Assembly: GCA_947247005.1 (NCBI GenBank)
Contig: OX365954.1
Span: 1,876,001 to 1,940,000 of the forward strand
Direction of reading: 5' to 3'
Length of the DNA stretch: 64,000 nucleotides
Source: Spisula solida
Lineage: Eukaryota > Mollusca > Bivalvia > Venerida > Mactridae
Shown here: positions 12,901 through 27,900 of the stretch, piece by piece
Layout of the letters: each line of letters begins with the position of its first letter
Numbering within the stretch: position 1 is the stretch's first letter
Notes under the pieces: generated by a model
The model's input: only the letters and a program-made list of their open reading frames with translations
Told to the model about the DNA's origin: nothing
Database searches by the model: none
Translations under genes and position numbers: made by a program

Positions 12901-15900
12901 TGCACTGAAAATGTTAAAATTTCCTTCCGAAGCGAGCAAAAAAATGGCTGCCTTTTTTGTGTCCAAACATTTAGGAAATAGCCCTCCCCATATAAAAGAT
13001 TGGTTGCACAGCAACCATGGAAGACTGATAATTATTATCTTTTCTTTTCTAGACAGGGGCATAGGCTAGTTTTTGGAATATTTTTAAACATCATTAAAAA
13101 ATAAAAGAAAATTTATGAGCTGCCGAATATCGCATTTTTTTTTTTGTTATTCTATTGGCAGCCATTTTCTAGTATCTTTGCTTCAGTGCGGGATTTTAAC
13201 ACATTTTTAGATCCATTAGTGAATTCAAACTCTGACCAAACCACGTGCACAGGTGTTACTATAAACCGGATCTTATCCGTTGGGCTTCGTCCAACGTATA
13301 GTCCGCTATACGTAGACATAAATAACGGACATTATTAAAACACTCTTCTTTAATATACAAAAAAACATTGGCGAGGCACAACTTGTGTTAAGTAAATCCA
13401 CTATTTATGAAATTACTTACGAATATGTATGATATCCAATTACATGTATAAGGGGAACTCCAGATTCTCAAGTGGCGATTGATATCATTAGGTATGAGGA
13501 GGATTTATTGATTAGTATAGAAGTTGTTTCACGATCTACATAAAATAAATTATAATAAACAGATGTACCTAACAGACAGTAACTATCGAAATATGATATT
13601 CACAAATGTCGTATTCCTTCGTTCTATAAAGAAAACTAGGCCATTAGGCAAAATAAAACACCAACTTGTTAACTATCTAGACGTGAACAATATTGACCCT
13701 CTTGTATATTTCGTCTTATTTTTCATACCTGGGATAAGATTTATGTGTTTTGTTTGTGATAATATTTATTATTACCCCTCACTTTTTTCGTAATGTTAAT
13801 TTCCCATAGACAAACAGGTAGTATTCTTACTATTACGATCAAGCGGATCAATATACCACGTGATTGAACATTTTTTTACTGTCAGCAGGGTGATAGTACT
13901 TTTTTGACAGTACTTTTTTGTCACGTGACATTTTCTTTCTAAAACCAATAATAATTTCTTGGTTTACAGTAGATAATCGCTGAAAAAAGTCTGGGGTAAT
14001 AAAATAAATAACACATAGCTTCGAGAGTGACAGAAAAATGTCAGCCTGAGGAAAGTACTGTTACCCGCGGCCTTCGAAGTTATGTGTTATTTATATATAC
14101 TTCGTCAAATAACAATACATTCTCATATCAAACTACATGTACATGCATACTAAAGCTTACATTTTATTGTGCAACATATCTTAAATAAGATATTTTGAAG
14201 TTAATCTGTCACACTTCACCTTCATAAAATCCATGTTATCAATAAGCAAAGGTCCTGATGAATGTTTAGAAAATATTCAAATAAAGTATAGACACACCTT
14301 ACAGACTATGATGAAGTCAGGAAGTTTGGAACTGTACTATAATTACCTTCGTGTCATCAAGGCTTTCAGCAGCTCTTGCTGAGAACATAATCGTCTCTTG
14401 TTGACGGATTTCATCAAGTTTGGTTGCCACTTGTTCCAATACATAACCGGATTCCGCATACACGTGTAGTATTACCTTGGCTGTTGGCTCTGACTTGTTT
14501 TGCCAGAATTTCAAAGCTGCCAAATATTCAAGACATAAATAAATATCCATTTTTTGACATGTCACTGGCATATATATTACAACATACTGTCTATTAGTTA
14601 TAAAACCATTGACAAATCAAATAAACGTAAGCGTTTTTTAGAACGATTGTGAAACGCGCTAACAGCTTATACTTCTTGATATTGCTTACTGGGTTCAAAA
14701 CGGGTACCAGTGCAAAACAAAATAACGTTTTCTGTATTATCAAGATATACGTGATATAGACTTTGATTTATGACGAATTCAATATATAATCAACAATACA
14801 ACTACATCACTCGTGTATATTATCTCAGTACCGTATTACAAAGATAGTAGGAAAATAAGTTAATAACTGGAATAATACTCACAGAATCTTTTTGTTGAAG
14901 GTTCAATGGTATCCTTAATGCCTTTTACAAACTTCTCAACCATGCTTGATTCATAGACAATGATTTGAATCGACTTTAAACAGCCTAATCCAGTAGTCTT
15001 TGATTTGAATTTCTGCAGAGCTTGAATCATTAGTTTTGCCATCGTTTCTGGTTGAGCTCCTTTGCCACCTACAAAAAATGCAATGCGGATTATCAAATCA
15101 GTGTATGCCTTTTCCCCATTCCTTAAGCATAACTGAACTGTTCGTCCATAAGGCATTATATATATATCAAACTTCTGCTAGTATTAACCGCTCAGGCTCA
15201 ATGCTACATACGTGTATATAACATCCGACAAGTTTTAACAAAAATAAATAGTAAACTGTTATACCTGTACCAAGGGCTGGAAACGCCACAGACGAGAGAC
15301 CCAACATTTCAGCAGTTTCCAAAGTTTTCACAATAGTATCAAGCCATCCCTTTTCACTGTTTCTAGCTCGAACATGTATAATTCTTTGACAGTATAATTT
15401 TCCAGGCTTAGTCACTACCATTCCCTCGTCCAGGAATGCCATTTTCTTCGTATTTGCTTGAATAAGAAATCAAAAAGATAATATTATGTCAGACAGGGAA
15501 GGCAGCACTCAACTTAATCAGCCGAGCACAGAAAACATTAAAAATATACAAGACACAATGTCCAACTGAACCAACTGAGCACAGATAACATAAAACGCAT
15601 ACAAGTCACAATGTCCAACTAAACAAGTAAAAATCCGCCCAAGTCCAAGCTGTCGAAAAGTAGAATGAATTAGTTCCAGAAATCAAAAAGCTGAATGCCC
15701 TAGCTGAATGACCTACATTGTAAATAGCCGTCCTCAAGAAAGATTTGAAGTTTTTACGATTTATAGGACGACCCTCACAACGCTCGTATTACCAAAATAA
15801 ACTTACACGGTTAGTAATGCATATTATGCAATCAATGATTTTGCACTTTAGCAAAATATTTCTAAGACCAAGTAAAGTCCCGTTGCATAATATATTCACC

Positions 15901-18900
15901 TGGGTATACTAGCTGACTTTTTAGTGTATTTCAACCTATCTGGTATCTAAAAAACGTCACGGTTGATTCGATATAAGAAAGAAGATAGAGAACTAAATGG
16001 AAATAAAAAGGGAATTTGGCGGATTGCAACATAGTGAAGAGGGTCTGTAATAAAACTATTACGAGTGCCAATATTTCTATGAGTAATAATTTTGGTACAT
16101 GCAAATTATAGTGTCTGATGTTTTAAGGTCTCCTGATATTCTGTATAAACAAGATAGTAATACCTCTATTCAAACAAAATAAATGTGAAAGTTTCTTCCT
16201 TAAAAATTTGCAAAATGATATTGTTTGACTCAAACTAGCAGAATAGCGTACCTTCTAATTGTATGGATGACCCTGCAGCATGCAGTATGGCTTTAGATAT
16301 GTTTCCAGAGTTTAGATCTAACTGGTCAATAGTACTATTCACAATAGCTCCAGTTTTGGCTTTTGTCAGGTCCCCTTGTGTGACTGACACCGCCACCCTG
16401 TCTACAGAAGTTGTGTATCCCGAACCTGCAGAAGTTAAGATTCCTTTGATAACGCTACTATTAATACTATTTGACGCGTGTATAACAACTATCAATAGTT
16501 TCTTAATACTTTTGCTACTTTTCAACTTGATTATTTAACGTTTACAAGGGATTTCCCTAAATATTGCATGTTTGGAATAACTCGTCTTGCATATTTGCAA
16601 TCAGTCCACCTGTTCTGATTAGTAAACTGTTATGCCTTAAACATGTGATTAAACTTACAGATATCCATTTCTCCAAAGGAATGTTCCATCCATCTCTGAT
16701 CCATAGTATCGACATTTATTTACAGTTCTTCAATACAATGTGCAAGTGGAAGTAGTGTGACCTACCACCATTAGGGTCTGACATTAACCAACACATTAAG
16801 ACGTAACGCACGGTACTGGATACGTTTGTGTAACGTCATGTAATGTAAACATAAGAACTGTACATATACTTGTTTCATGATCAAATGCACATTTTAAACT
16901 TTGCAATAATTAACAAACACTAAAGGACCACAATGGAAATAAGAGTTATCTCTTTTTTGGGTAATCCTTAGTGTTGGTATGCCTGTCATGGCTATTTATA
17001 GATGCATGTATGTATAAATTGTTTTATTATACATGTAGTTTTATAAATCCATAAATGTACATTAATACTGAATAAAATATATATATATTTATCTATCCAC
17101 AAACGTACACAGTAGCGTGCGTTACGTCTAAGTGATTTGTACATGTCGAAAATGCACATGAACTATACTTACTGGAATCAAAGACATTGGATCTGGCATC
17201 TGGTTGTATGTAACTGTTTCTAGACGATCTCCTGTTTCCAGTAGACGAAGGTGTTGAATATTCACGTTGAAATGCCTAAAGAAATCAACGTACAGAGTAT
17301 CTACAACTGAGTAGTAGTTGTCTCAGATGCCTGTATAAGTTCTATCATTTTAACGGAAATACATGCATTCAGATCTGTACACTATAAAATTTCAAACAAT
17401 CTTCGCACTTCCATGTAATTGCCATTGCCAGTTGTTTCTACTTTTGATTTTATTCGGCATTGTTCGTTGCCTACCCGAAGTTAGCCGGGGTCCGCCTGAC
17501 TACATCTAACATGCAAAATTTATGCTTGGTCAGTTGAGATTTAATGCTCGATGGTAATGCCATGTGACTACCCTAACGGTATATAATTATATAATCGTAT
17601 TGGCAAATACGGGCCCGCACACACTGTATGTCATATAAACTCTTGTGCAAAACGATTAAAACTGGTAAAAATATGATAAAGTTGTACATTTTATTGTAAA
17701 TATGTCTCAAAAAACACATGATGCGGAAATCTACACGTTGAATTTTGAGACTAGCTCTTCTCAAAATAAATTATAGATTGCAAATGCATTGTTTCTTTTA
17801 GTGTTGTAATTATTTTCTGGTAATCGTTGGTGAATGTTGTCATGATTTAAGATGTATAAATCCTATATGACCTCACATACATTCATATTTGAACAACCGT
17901 TGTACAAACCTTGACGGTAGGCTGGTCTCCTTCCCAAACAACAAAATGTACATCTTTTATTGAAGTATTTGGGTGAGTTGTTTCAAATGTTTTTACACTA
18001 CTAAACATTGTCTTGGCAACCACATCAGCTGGGAACTTGAGTGCACCGGTTCCAAGTGCAGGGAATGCAATAGACAAACAACCTGAACGGTCTGCTTTAG
18101 TCAAACATTTGTCTATAAATTGTTCCATCACCTGATAAAAACAAAAGAAACGAAGTTTGCTAACACGTTTAAGTCGTTTAATTGCAATCATTTTAAGGGA
18201 CAGGTGAAAACATTATGTCCCTTTGTTAGTATTCGTAATTGTAATGAGGTGCTAGTAAGTGTGGAGATGAAAATGAAATTATTACTGAAAAAGATGTTTG
18301 CTATCAAATGTTTGCTATATTTGCTACACTTATAAACGTATAGACGTAACGCACGAAATTGGAACCACTAAACGTTGGGTCAAATTACGTTGTTTGTTTA
18401 CTTTACGCGGAGTGCGTTTTTTGGGTTAACCAAGCATTTTTAGACAAAAAATTGACGTTTATGTATATAATCTACTTTTACTGTTAAGTTAAAGTAACGC
18501 GCTGCTACTGTAAAAATTGGGTTTGGTAAATCGAAAGTGTTAGTTTATACTGAACTATAACTGAGTACATTGTGCAAAGTTATTTCTCGCAAGTCGGACA
18601 AATCAGTGAAGATAGCAAGAATAACGATATAAGTCGAGTAAGTATCCTATTTAAATGATAAAATTACATTTATAAACATAAATGGAAAGGTATTCTGGTG
18701 GTTGCCTTTGCGATAAGTGGTATAAAACGCCGAAATTCCAAGTATAATTTTTAACGTTATTTTACTCGCATTGGACAAATCACTGGACACAGACAAACTA
18801 ACGGCATTTTTCGATCGAAATCAAAATTGTTTATGTAAATAAAAATAAAAAGGTATATTGACAATTTTTTCTCATGCGGGTATTTTAGAGTTAAATGTTT

Positions 18901-21900
18901 AAAAATTGTGGTCGAAGTTCCATGTTTTATTTTTAACGTTATTTTTACGCGCTTGGGGCAATTCACTGGACACAGGCAAAATAACAGCACTTTTCGAGTA
19001 TGTCCCAGATTTCAAAATAGAAATTATTCATATAAATAAATTAAAAAAGGTATATTGTCAATTTTTTTCTTAAGCGGTTCTTTTAGTGATAAATGTTTTA
19101 AAATGGTCGTCGAAATTTCATGATTTGTTTTTAACGTTACTTTTGTTATTTTTACGCGCGTGGGACCAAATCGGGGGACACAGAAAAACTAACGGCATTT
19201 TTTAAAATTGTATCCAATTTAAAAATCAAAACTATTTATGTAAACAACAATGAAAACGTATTCTAAGATATTTTTCTGGTGTGAATTCCTTTGCAATAAT
19301 TGATGTAAAATAATCGTCGTAGTTTTAATTTTGCAACGTTATAAATAATTTTGTGACACGTTTCGGGAAAATCTGTGGACAAATAAAGAGTAACGGCATT
19401 CGCCGAGTATGTCTCCAATTTCAAAATAAAAAATACGTATATAAACATAAATACAAACGTATTTTGATATTCTTTTTTTTCAGTTGTTCTCTTTACGATT
19501 AAGAGTATAAAATTATCGCCAAAATACCATGCATGTATTTCTTATGCAAAAACGCAACGTTGTGACACGTCATTTTTGAGTCAAAATTTATCTTTGTTGC
19601 CTATTTTTCATTTTAAAATTATTTGTCATCTCCATGAAACTCATATCCTTCGATTCGTCATTGTATATGCTTTCCAACGATATGTATATTACGCACATAG
19701 AAACGTTTGACATTATTTAGTATGGGCTTAATTAACGACGACAATCGATCTTGACGGGGTGGTTCCAGTATTGTGCGTTACGTCATACTATTTATTACAT
19801 TCATATACAATGTTACTACATGTATCAGTGTATTGCCTTGGTGAAATACAACCCACCATATTGTACTTTACGTATGAAGCATGTACTTTCCGAATTCGTA
19901 TCGTATAATATAAAAATTGACCATATTTGGAATAAACGCTGTGTTATACTACGTAAATATAACAACGTCATGAGGTCATTGATTGTGCTTTAAACACATC
20001 TCCGCGCTATAATAACCTTGTAGGTATACACCAAAAGGACTATTATGGGAGTTGTGTTGATCCGTCGGGTTGTATTACTTGATGTTCGTTGCTTTTGTTA
20101 CAGCATCTCGCTCGACCAAGCGTATTGCTACGGCATTACACAAGCAAATCGAGGTAATATAGCTCAAAGAAAAAACACACTGCAGTGATATTCGTATGTA
20201 TTTGTTCTTAAATGTGTACACTATAAATAGGTTCAATTCCGCTTAAAAGAGAAATAAACGTATGTAGTATATGGAGAACAACCAGGGTCCGAAATTACAA
20301 CTCATGATTACACTCAGCACTCAAATAATGTGAGATATTAAGTCATTATTTGTCATAGATTGCAAATCTAGATACGGAAAATGTATAAAATTGTTATATG
20401 AGTTTTAAAAAACATTTGATACATTTTTGAAGCCGAGTGTTACACTCAGCAAGCAGAGAGAATTATTGCATCGATAGCTTACAAATACACTAAATAACAC
20501 GTTGAAATCAGTCTAAAATAACATTTGAGTACCGATTTAACGTAATTTAAAACGTCTTGTTATAAAACAATGTAGCTATGGACCTCAAAAGAATGAATTT
20601 CAAAGTTCTAGTGCCGAGTGTAAGAATTGGTAGTAATTTCGGGCCCAGGTGTTCGTAAATGTAGATTACGTACCAGTTGAGAGTAACCTTGACCATTGTC
20701 CCATTTGACCAACAGTCCGTGAAACAATGCATGACATTTTAGACTACCGCTAGCCATGGTTAAAGCAAGGTCACCGACGTTTATACCATTGGGATATTTT
20801 TTCTTACATTCGGCTTCAAGCTTATCACCTCCTGCTTTGAGCAATGTGCGAGCCACCATTCCAACTGTTAGGTCAATATCTTTATTGGTTGAATTTACCA
20901 CCACATCAACCTGATGATATCAATGTTGATTTTGAAAATAAAAAAGGTAGAGGATCTTGTATAAGTGCTCATTAATTACGAATTTTACTAAACAAGTCGA
21001 CCAAAAAGGACTTCTGATTATCTGGACGAACCGCAAAAATTGGTTTGTCCAGGTAAATGGCTAAACTATGGCAGACACGGTCACATTTTTGTCATCGAAG
21101 GTACGTATTGAAACTTTGTAAAAACTAGTCGAGCATAGCGTCCACGAATATTATTATGAGTGTTTTTGTATAAAATCACACTTTTGATACATCTTGTGCA
21201 GCTCGTAGATCAAAGAGTATCGACTACTGTATACAACAAAACACATTACATTTTGAACTACCTATGTAAAGATACTCGTAAAAATTAAGTATTTGTGTAT
21301 CGAATGAGATATCGCAATAACGTGAAACAATGTAGGGAAACTACTACATTACTACGGCATAAAACTGCATAATGGTTTACGGGCAGGTGTGTAACAACGC
21401 TTAAATAAAACATATTACGTACGTTTTCATCAACCAGTGAACCTGTGACCACTTGAATTGTTATTTTACTTGCTGCACATTCCGTTGCACCTTCTGACGA
21501 ATGTCGTGCACCAGCTGCAAAAGAAGGGCCCTTTAGTTGTTTAGGACTCTGTTAAGTGTTGTTTTCAATATTTTCCCGTTCCTATATGGCAGCCAACTGT
21601 CCTAATCAACTTTCGTGTTTTTACTTATAAACCAGTACTAAATTACTATTCTTCGAGCATCTGGAAACTTCGCGTGTGTATGCTATGACCGTTAATCGAT
21701 GTCATATTATTCTAGCCCGGATCGCTCGGGTGACAAGGTGTGCTGACGAATAGAATGGAACATACTTGAAAAACGAAATGCTAAAGAAACAAATAACACA
21801 AATAATGATGAAAGCATTTACTAAGGTCAATTTCAAGTACCCTTTCGTTAAACAATTATAAGTGACAGTATGTGGCAGTGAGGGGCAGTTCAGGAGGCTG

Positions 21901-24900
21901 ATTTTAATTTGAAACAGAAACCATGTACATTAACCTCGAAACTTATATTTGTGTGATTATAATATGTCCCCTGTTCTCGTTGGATGATGGACTATAACTA
22001 CATTTCGAGTAGACTTAAAATGTGTGAAATACTATCGATATATCGAAACGGAGTCATATTTACATACCACCTTTATCGACAGAGGACCCATCATCTTTTA
22101 TCTTTTCAGCCATTACCTTCACCACACATTTTTCTTTAACTTCAATCTGTTGAATGCAACTTGTACCCTCCTCAGTAGAAAGATACACATCCAACCCAGG
22201 CCAGGATTTTGTAATGATGTTACACTGAACAGCATCCAGCACTTTCTGCAACTTATTGAGAGCCAGTTTGCAACCATCCTTTTTGCCTGTCACATGAAAA
22301 CCACTTTTTTTCTTGACATCGGCAATCGTTATTTGTACCTTTAAACGCTGGTATTGTTCCTCAATTGTTTTAAGATCAGCACGTTGAAACTTTTTCACAA
22401 ATTCCAATCGACCTGGTTGCGTAGGTAAGAATTCTTTCACAATAGTATGTACATCAAATAACTTTTCGATCTCGGCCTTAACTTCATCGTGGATTTTATC
22501 AATAGAAACGACAGTTAATTTCGGTACGTCTGCAAGCACCTGGACAATACCTTCGTGTTTTCTTTCTATGTCGCTTATCATTACTTGACCTTCGTGGCTG
22601 TTTAAAATGGTTGCCTGTGAACTATCTAAAGACAGGACTGTCACAACAAATGATTTCAGAAATATGTCAGTAGCTTTGTTGACTTCCTTCTCACTTCTAC
22701 CGTTCATATAAACTTCTTTACTTCGGGTTGTTTGCCAAACGCCAATCAATTTATCTTTATAAAATTTACTCTTCACATAATCCCTCGCCTCTTTCTGGAA
22801 TGTCAGTTCAGTAGCTTGCTTTGGGAAATCTGCAAACGTAATAAATGCATTAATAGTATGTTTGACGTCGAGCGGAGATTAGAAAAAATGATTACATAAA
22901 AATGGTATTACACTCATGTAATAATTATATTTTTGACATCATTTACGTACAGGAGATGTTCGACAAATCAACGTGCTTACAATAGTTACAGAAAGTAGCA
23001 TATTTTATGTTTAGACCAGAAAGGCTATCATGTGATTAAAAGAATATTATATTTGCGGCTTTCAACATCGAATAAATTGAACTCGTTAAAAGAAATGGAT
23101 AAAATACTCGACAGAACCTCGCATTTTATCATTTTATTAAACTTATTCAATATATTCCATTCGAAAGGAGACTCATGTAATACCCTCTATTAGTTCGTAT
23201 TGTCCGGAAATATTAACTTGCACATCTTATACTATATCGGCATAACTTATGACTTGACTACTTTTTCCTATTGTTTATAAAGTATATTTAAACAGGACGT
23301 AATACCGGTGTCTAAATGGGAAAATCAAAGTTTTGCGTCAGAACCTTGTAAAGTTATTAGTACACAAGGGTCAGTGGATCAAGTTAAACAATTTGGCATT
23401 TTAGGAACATACTAGTATGGTCTTATTATTGCACCTTCAGATTCCAACCCTTTAAAGCAAGCACCATGAATACAATATTCGGTAACAGTTTGGATGAGCT
23501 GGCATTTCACCAATCAGTCCGATCAGAACAACTCAATTTACTGACTTGAGCCTTCGGCCTACATGTTCGAAGGACGGTTTATAGGTAGATTTAGACGTAT
23601 CTATGCGTAGTGATATAGCAAACAACTCAATGGTTTTATATCGAAATTACCTGTGACAGGTTTTGATATAAATGATTGTAAACTTTTGTTCAATTCTTCC
23701 AATCCATTATCAACATCTTTCTGTCGACCCTGTGGAATAAAAACAATAATGTCTAATCCCCACTTGCATAGGTCTATTTAGTCAATTATTTGCCAATTGA
23801 GGGCAAGCATTAGTTAATTTACATCTTTAAGAATTGTTTTATAACAGTCACAAATGAGATCTTAAGCGATACATTTAAGACTAAATGTATTATACATTTC
23901 TTGTAATTAAGCATATTATTATGTACTCAAAATGTGACTATAAACGGCATATAAAATAACTTTTAAAGATACCTTGAAAATACACTCTCTGTTAGGATAA
24001 TCAATTTCCAAAACACTTATAGAGGCTTTTAATTTTTCATCCTGTCTGGTTGCTCGTAGCAGCGCCATTTGGTAAGCGAAAAGTTTTCTTTTCTTGGTGA
24101 TGACTTGATTGTCATCATATATAGTCCTTTCCGTCTCTTCAACGAGCGTCTTAATACGCACAACCAGAGTCTCGACTAAGTCAGATGATCCAACCATAAT
24201 GATATAACATTCATCCTTGTCTAAGAAAACGCTAACTTTATCAGGATTTGAAACGTCAATACTAAGCAATCTGATCTTCAATTCATCAAATACCTAGTTG
24301 AGCATAAAGAAACAGTATGTGTTAGCTAAAAATTAAAACAGTTATAATAAGTGACGAGTCTTGTTGAAACTGTTGGAACAGTGTCATTCAGCTAGGACAT
24401 TCAGCTTTTTGATTGCTAAAACTAATTCATTCTACTTTTCGACAGCTTTAACTTGGGCGGATGTTTTACTTGTTTAGATGGCATTGTGCCTTGTATGTGT
24501 TTATGTTTTCTGTGCTCGGCTGGTTAAGTTGAGTGCTGCCTTCCCTGTCTGACTTACTATTATCTTTTACTCGAAAATTCTACGTGCTGTATACGTGCTC
24601 GTACTAGCCCCCGTTATTTTCATTGTATTTGAATTGCTTAAGAATACATTTTGCCAGGATCGTGCTAGTTGTCTATGTTCTTATATTATGTATGGTTTTA
24701 ATTGTTTCAGGTAAAATGACATTGTTTCTAATTTATGTCTGTACGTGTCGTATTCAAGCAGTTTATACTAATACTACTGACGATTTAAACACACAGAGTA
24801 GATTGAGTATGAAATAAATTCTGTAAAAATCTTATTATAGTAGCAAAATGTTAATCGTATATAAATACCTCGCATGCAACCCGTTTACTCTCTTTAATGA

Positions 24901-27900
24901 CGATTTCATCAAACATTGTTTTCACAATTCGATCACAACAGTCTGTCCAGTTTTTCAACTTAAGTCGTGCACCTCTGTCTCTTGAATCAACAATGCATTC
25001 TATAACCAGGCATTCATCAAACTCATTCCATACAACCTTTCCATGAATTTCTGTAATATTGTCTTCCAACAAACCATGATAATACTTCGATAGTCGAATA
25101 AATCTGAAAGTATACAACCATATTTTACAGCATATTAACAAATACAGTGTATGTGTGTGATATACAGAGTAAATTGACGGATACTGTAACTATATACCAA
25201 ATTTGATCATCAGAAACTTAACAAGGCCCAAATTAGATTGGTATGAGGTAGCATGCAGTCTGGTTTTGTTGTACAGGTGTATAACTTCGTCTATCGATGC
25301 AGTGGTAATAATGATAAATAAGTAATAGTGTTGTATCTTACTTTAAAATATACTTGTCCACTTCGTCAAAAGTTACAGGTTTTGGAATTATCGGGATAGC
25401 ATCCTCATCTAATTCCATGCAAGGATAATGCAGACAGACAGTGAGTTTTCTTCCATCTAAACTGTGATTCTGGTTATCACATACACGCTCTGCATCTATA
25501 ATATAAATATATTTCTTTTCTATTGTAATGACATTAAATAAAAAAACAACACGTGTTACGTATTTATACTTATATATATTTTCTTTTTTGAAGCATTTAT
25601 GGTGGTCCGTTTATTACAGTTAAATCAACAATATAGATAGCTTTTATTCGGAAAAAGGCTTTTAGCCTGTCATTCTACAAACATATATACAAATATAAAC
25701 ATAGCATGTCAATGGTGGTGTCAGAACATAATCATGAAAATATGAACATGCATATATAGTATATACAGTATGCTCAAATTTAGAAAATGATGTATACATG
25801 TAATTTAAATAAATTAGCACACATTAAATATATTCTATAAGCACATACATGTGTGCCTAACAGAAAAAAGTTGATAATTGGTAAGGGGAGAATTGGGACT
25901 ATTAGAAGTATAGTTGCGACCTTAATTCAAAACTTTTGTGTACAAACAATGATAAGTTTTTTATAGTACATTGATTTTCGCTGTTCAATAGTTCTGCAAC
26001 TTTCAAAATATTCGGGTAATTCCAGTAATATTTTTTTATGTAAACTTTTCTTAAATCCTTATATACTGGACATTCTAAAACAAAATGAAATTCATCTTCT
26101 AAAGTGCTACAACATTTACATTTACGTTCATTAAATGGTACTTTAACTGGCTTATGACATCGTCCAGATTCAACTTCTAATTTATGTGCAGGTAAGTATG
26201 TCAATGAAAATAAACCAATTATTTATAATTTCTTAGAATCATTAGTATTTGTATGGCTTAATTGATATAATAACACATCTAGAGGGAAATTGTCACGATA
26301 ATAAATGTACATGATGTGTTAAAAAAGTTGTTAGGAGTTGGTACAAAATAAAGATGTATCTGCACAATGAATTTACTTAAAGCAACGTAGATCATGTAGG
26401 AAAGGTTGAAAATAGCCAATTAAAGAGTTGTATAAAAACTACTTTGTGCAATGAAAGTTCGCATCCATATATGTTTAAGAAATTAATCAAATTATGTAAA
26501 TCACATCTGTGCAATATGCAAATCTATTGTGAAGCGTAAATATGTATAAGTTAAAAACAAGTATGGCAAATAGGGTGTAAACTATGGATATGATTCAATA
26601 AGCAAGAGGGACAGAAACAACAACAAACTGAAATTTGAATTTTAAATAAAATGCTGCTTTGTCTTTGTATCTTCAGTAAATACCATACAGTAAACGGCCG
26701 GAAATTGGTGTATCAATAAGCATTTGATAGCTATATATATATGCATTAACCAAACTCCTCAAACAATACTGATAAAGTTCCATATCAATACGGTATGTTT
26801 CATAAATCAATGTTGTTTTTAATAGATGTTTTAACGTGAACACAAATAAATATTATTTCCTATCTATTAAAGTAATTAGTTTATACTAATGTATTTAAGG
26901 TCGATTGTGAAACAAGTTTTTCCAACTTATATAAATCACTCTCAACACCTCATTCCTGATGTTAACAATCGCCATGAGGGTGTGACAGAAGAGAAGCCAG
27001 TTTCCCCTTTTAAGCAGAGCGTCTATCAAGGGAATTTCTGGTACCCGGGACCTCCCGCACTCGAAGCGGATGCTCTATGATTGAAATGGGGTTTAATGTT
27101 CCATCTAACATATGACAACTTAACTAAATAACAATAGTAAAGTAACCAACACAAACCTTCGTATTTCACAAATGTAACAACATACTCTGTTTCACCGTCA
27201 AGATTTTGCCGACTTCTTACTTCTTCAACATCACCACCCTTACTCCTTCGTTTGTTTTCAAAATATAAACCAAGAGCTTCTGTCGAGGTGCTGTCATTAA
27301 AATCAGTCACTCTAATACTCTTTGACTTTTCAACTGTTAACACATTTAAGTAGGCACCATCGCACGGACGTACCTTACAGCATTGTTGTAACGCTAGTAC
27401 ATCTACAAATGAATAGAATAATGTATTCACCGCTAACCGCTCGCAAATACACTATGTCTTCACATCACCAGCAACACTTTTTATATTACCTTACGTAAGT
27501 TAACCTTAAAACTTTAATTGTCGCAACAGAAAACAGAAAGGTGAACATTAAAGGTGCTGCCTTACAGATCGGGCTAAATATTTTGTATTATGTAATTTTC
27601 CTACCTTACCAATTATTTATGTAATAGAAAGTCACTTCATGAAAGATTTATGGCAAAAACAAGCAATTAAAACCACTCTTGATATCGGGCACTTCGTATT
27701 TTTCGTTTTCAAAATATCGCAGAGTTTCCTTCCATCGTGCTTTGTGAATTATGTAATTCACACGTGATCGAACTGTAAGCATCAACAAACTACAGCGTAA
27801 ACATCATTGAGGTATTGGGTTCGTTTTGCAATTCGTTTTCATCGAATGCAAACAAATTTCAGTCAATTTAAGTGATAGTAGTGCTAATTCTATAGGGTAT

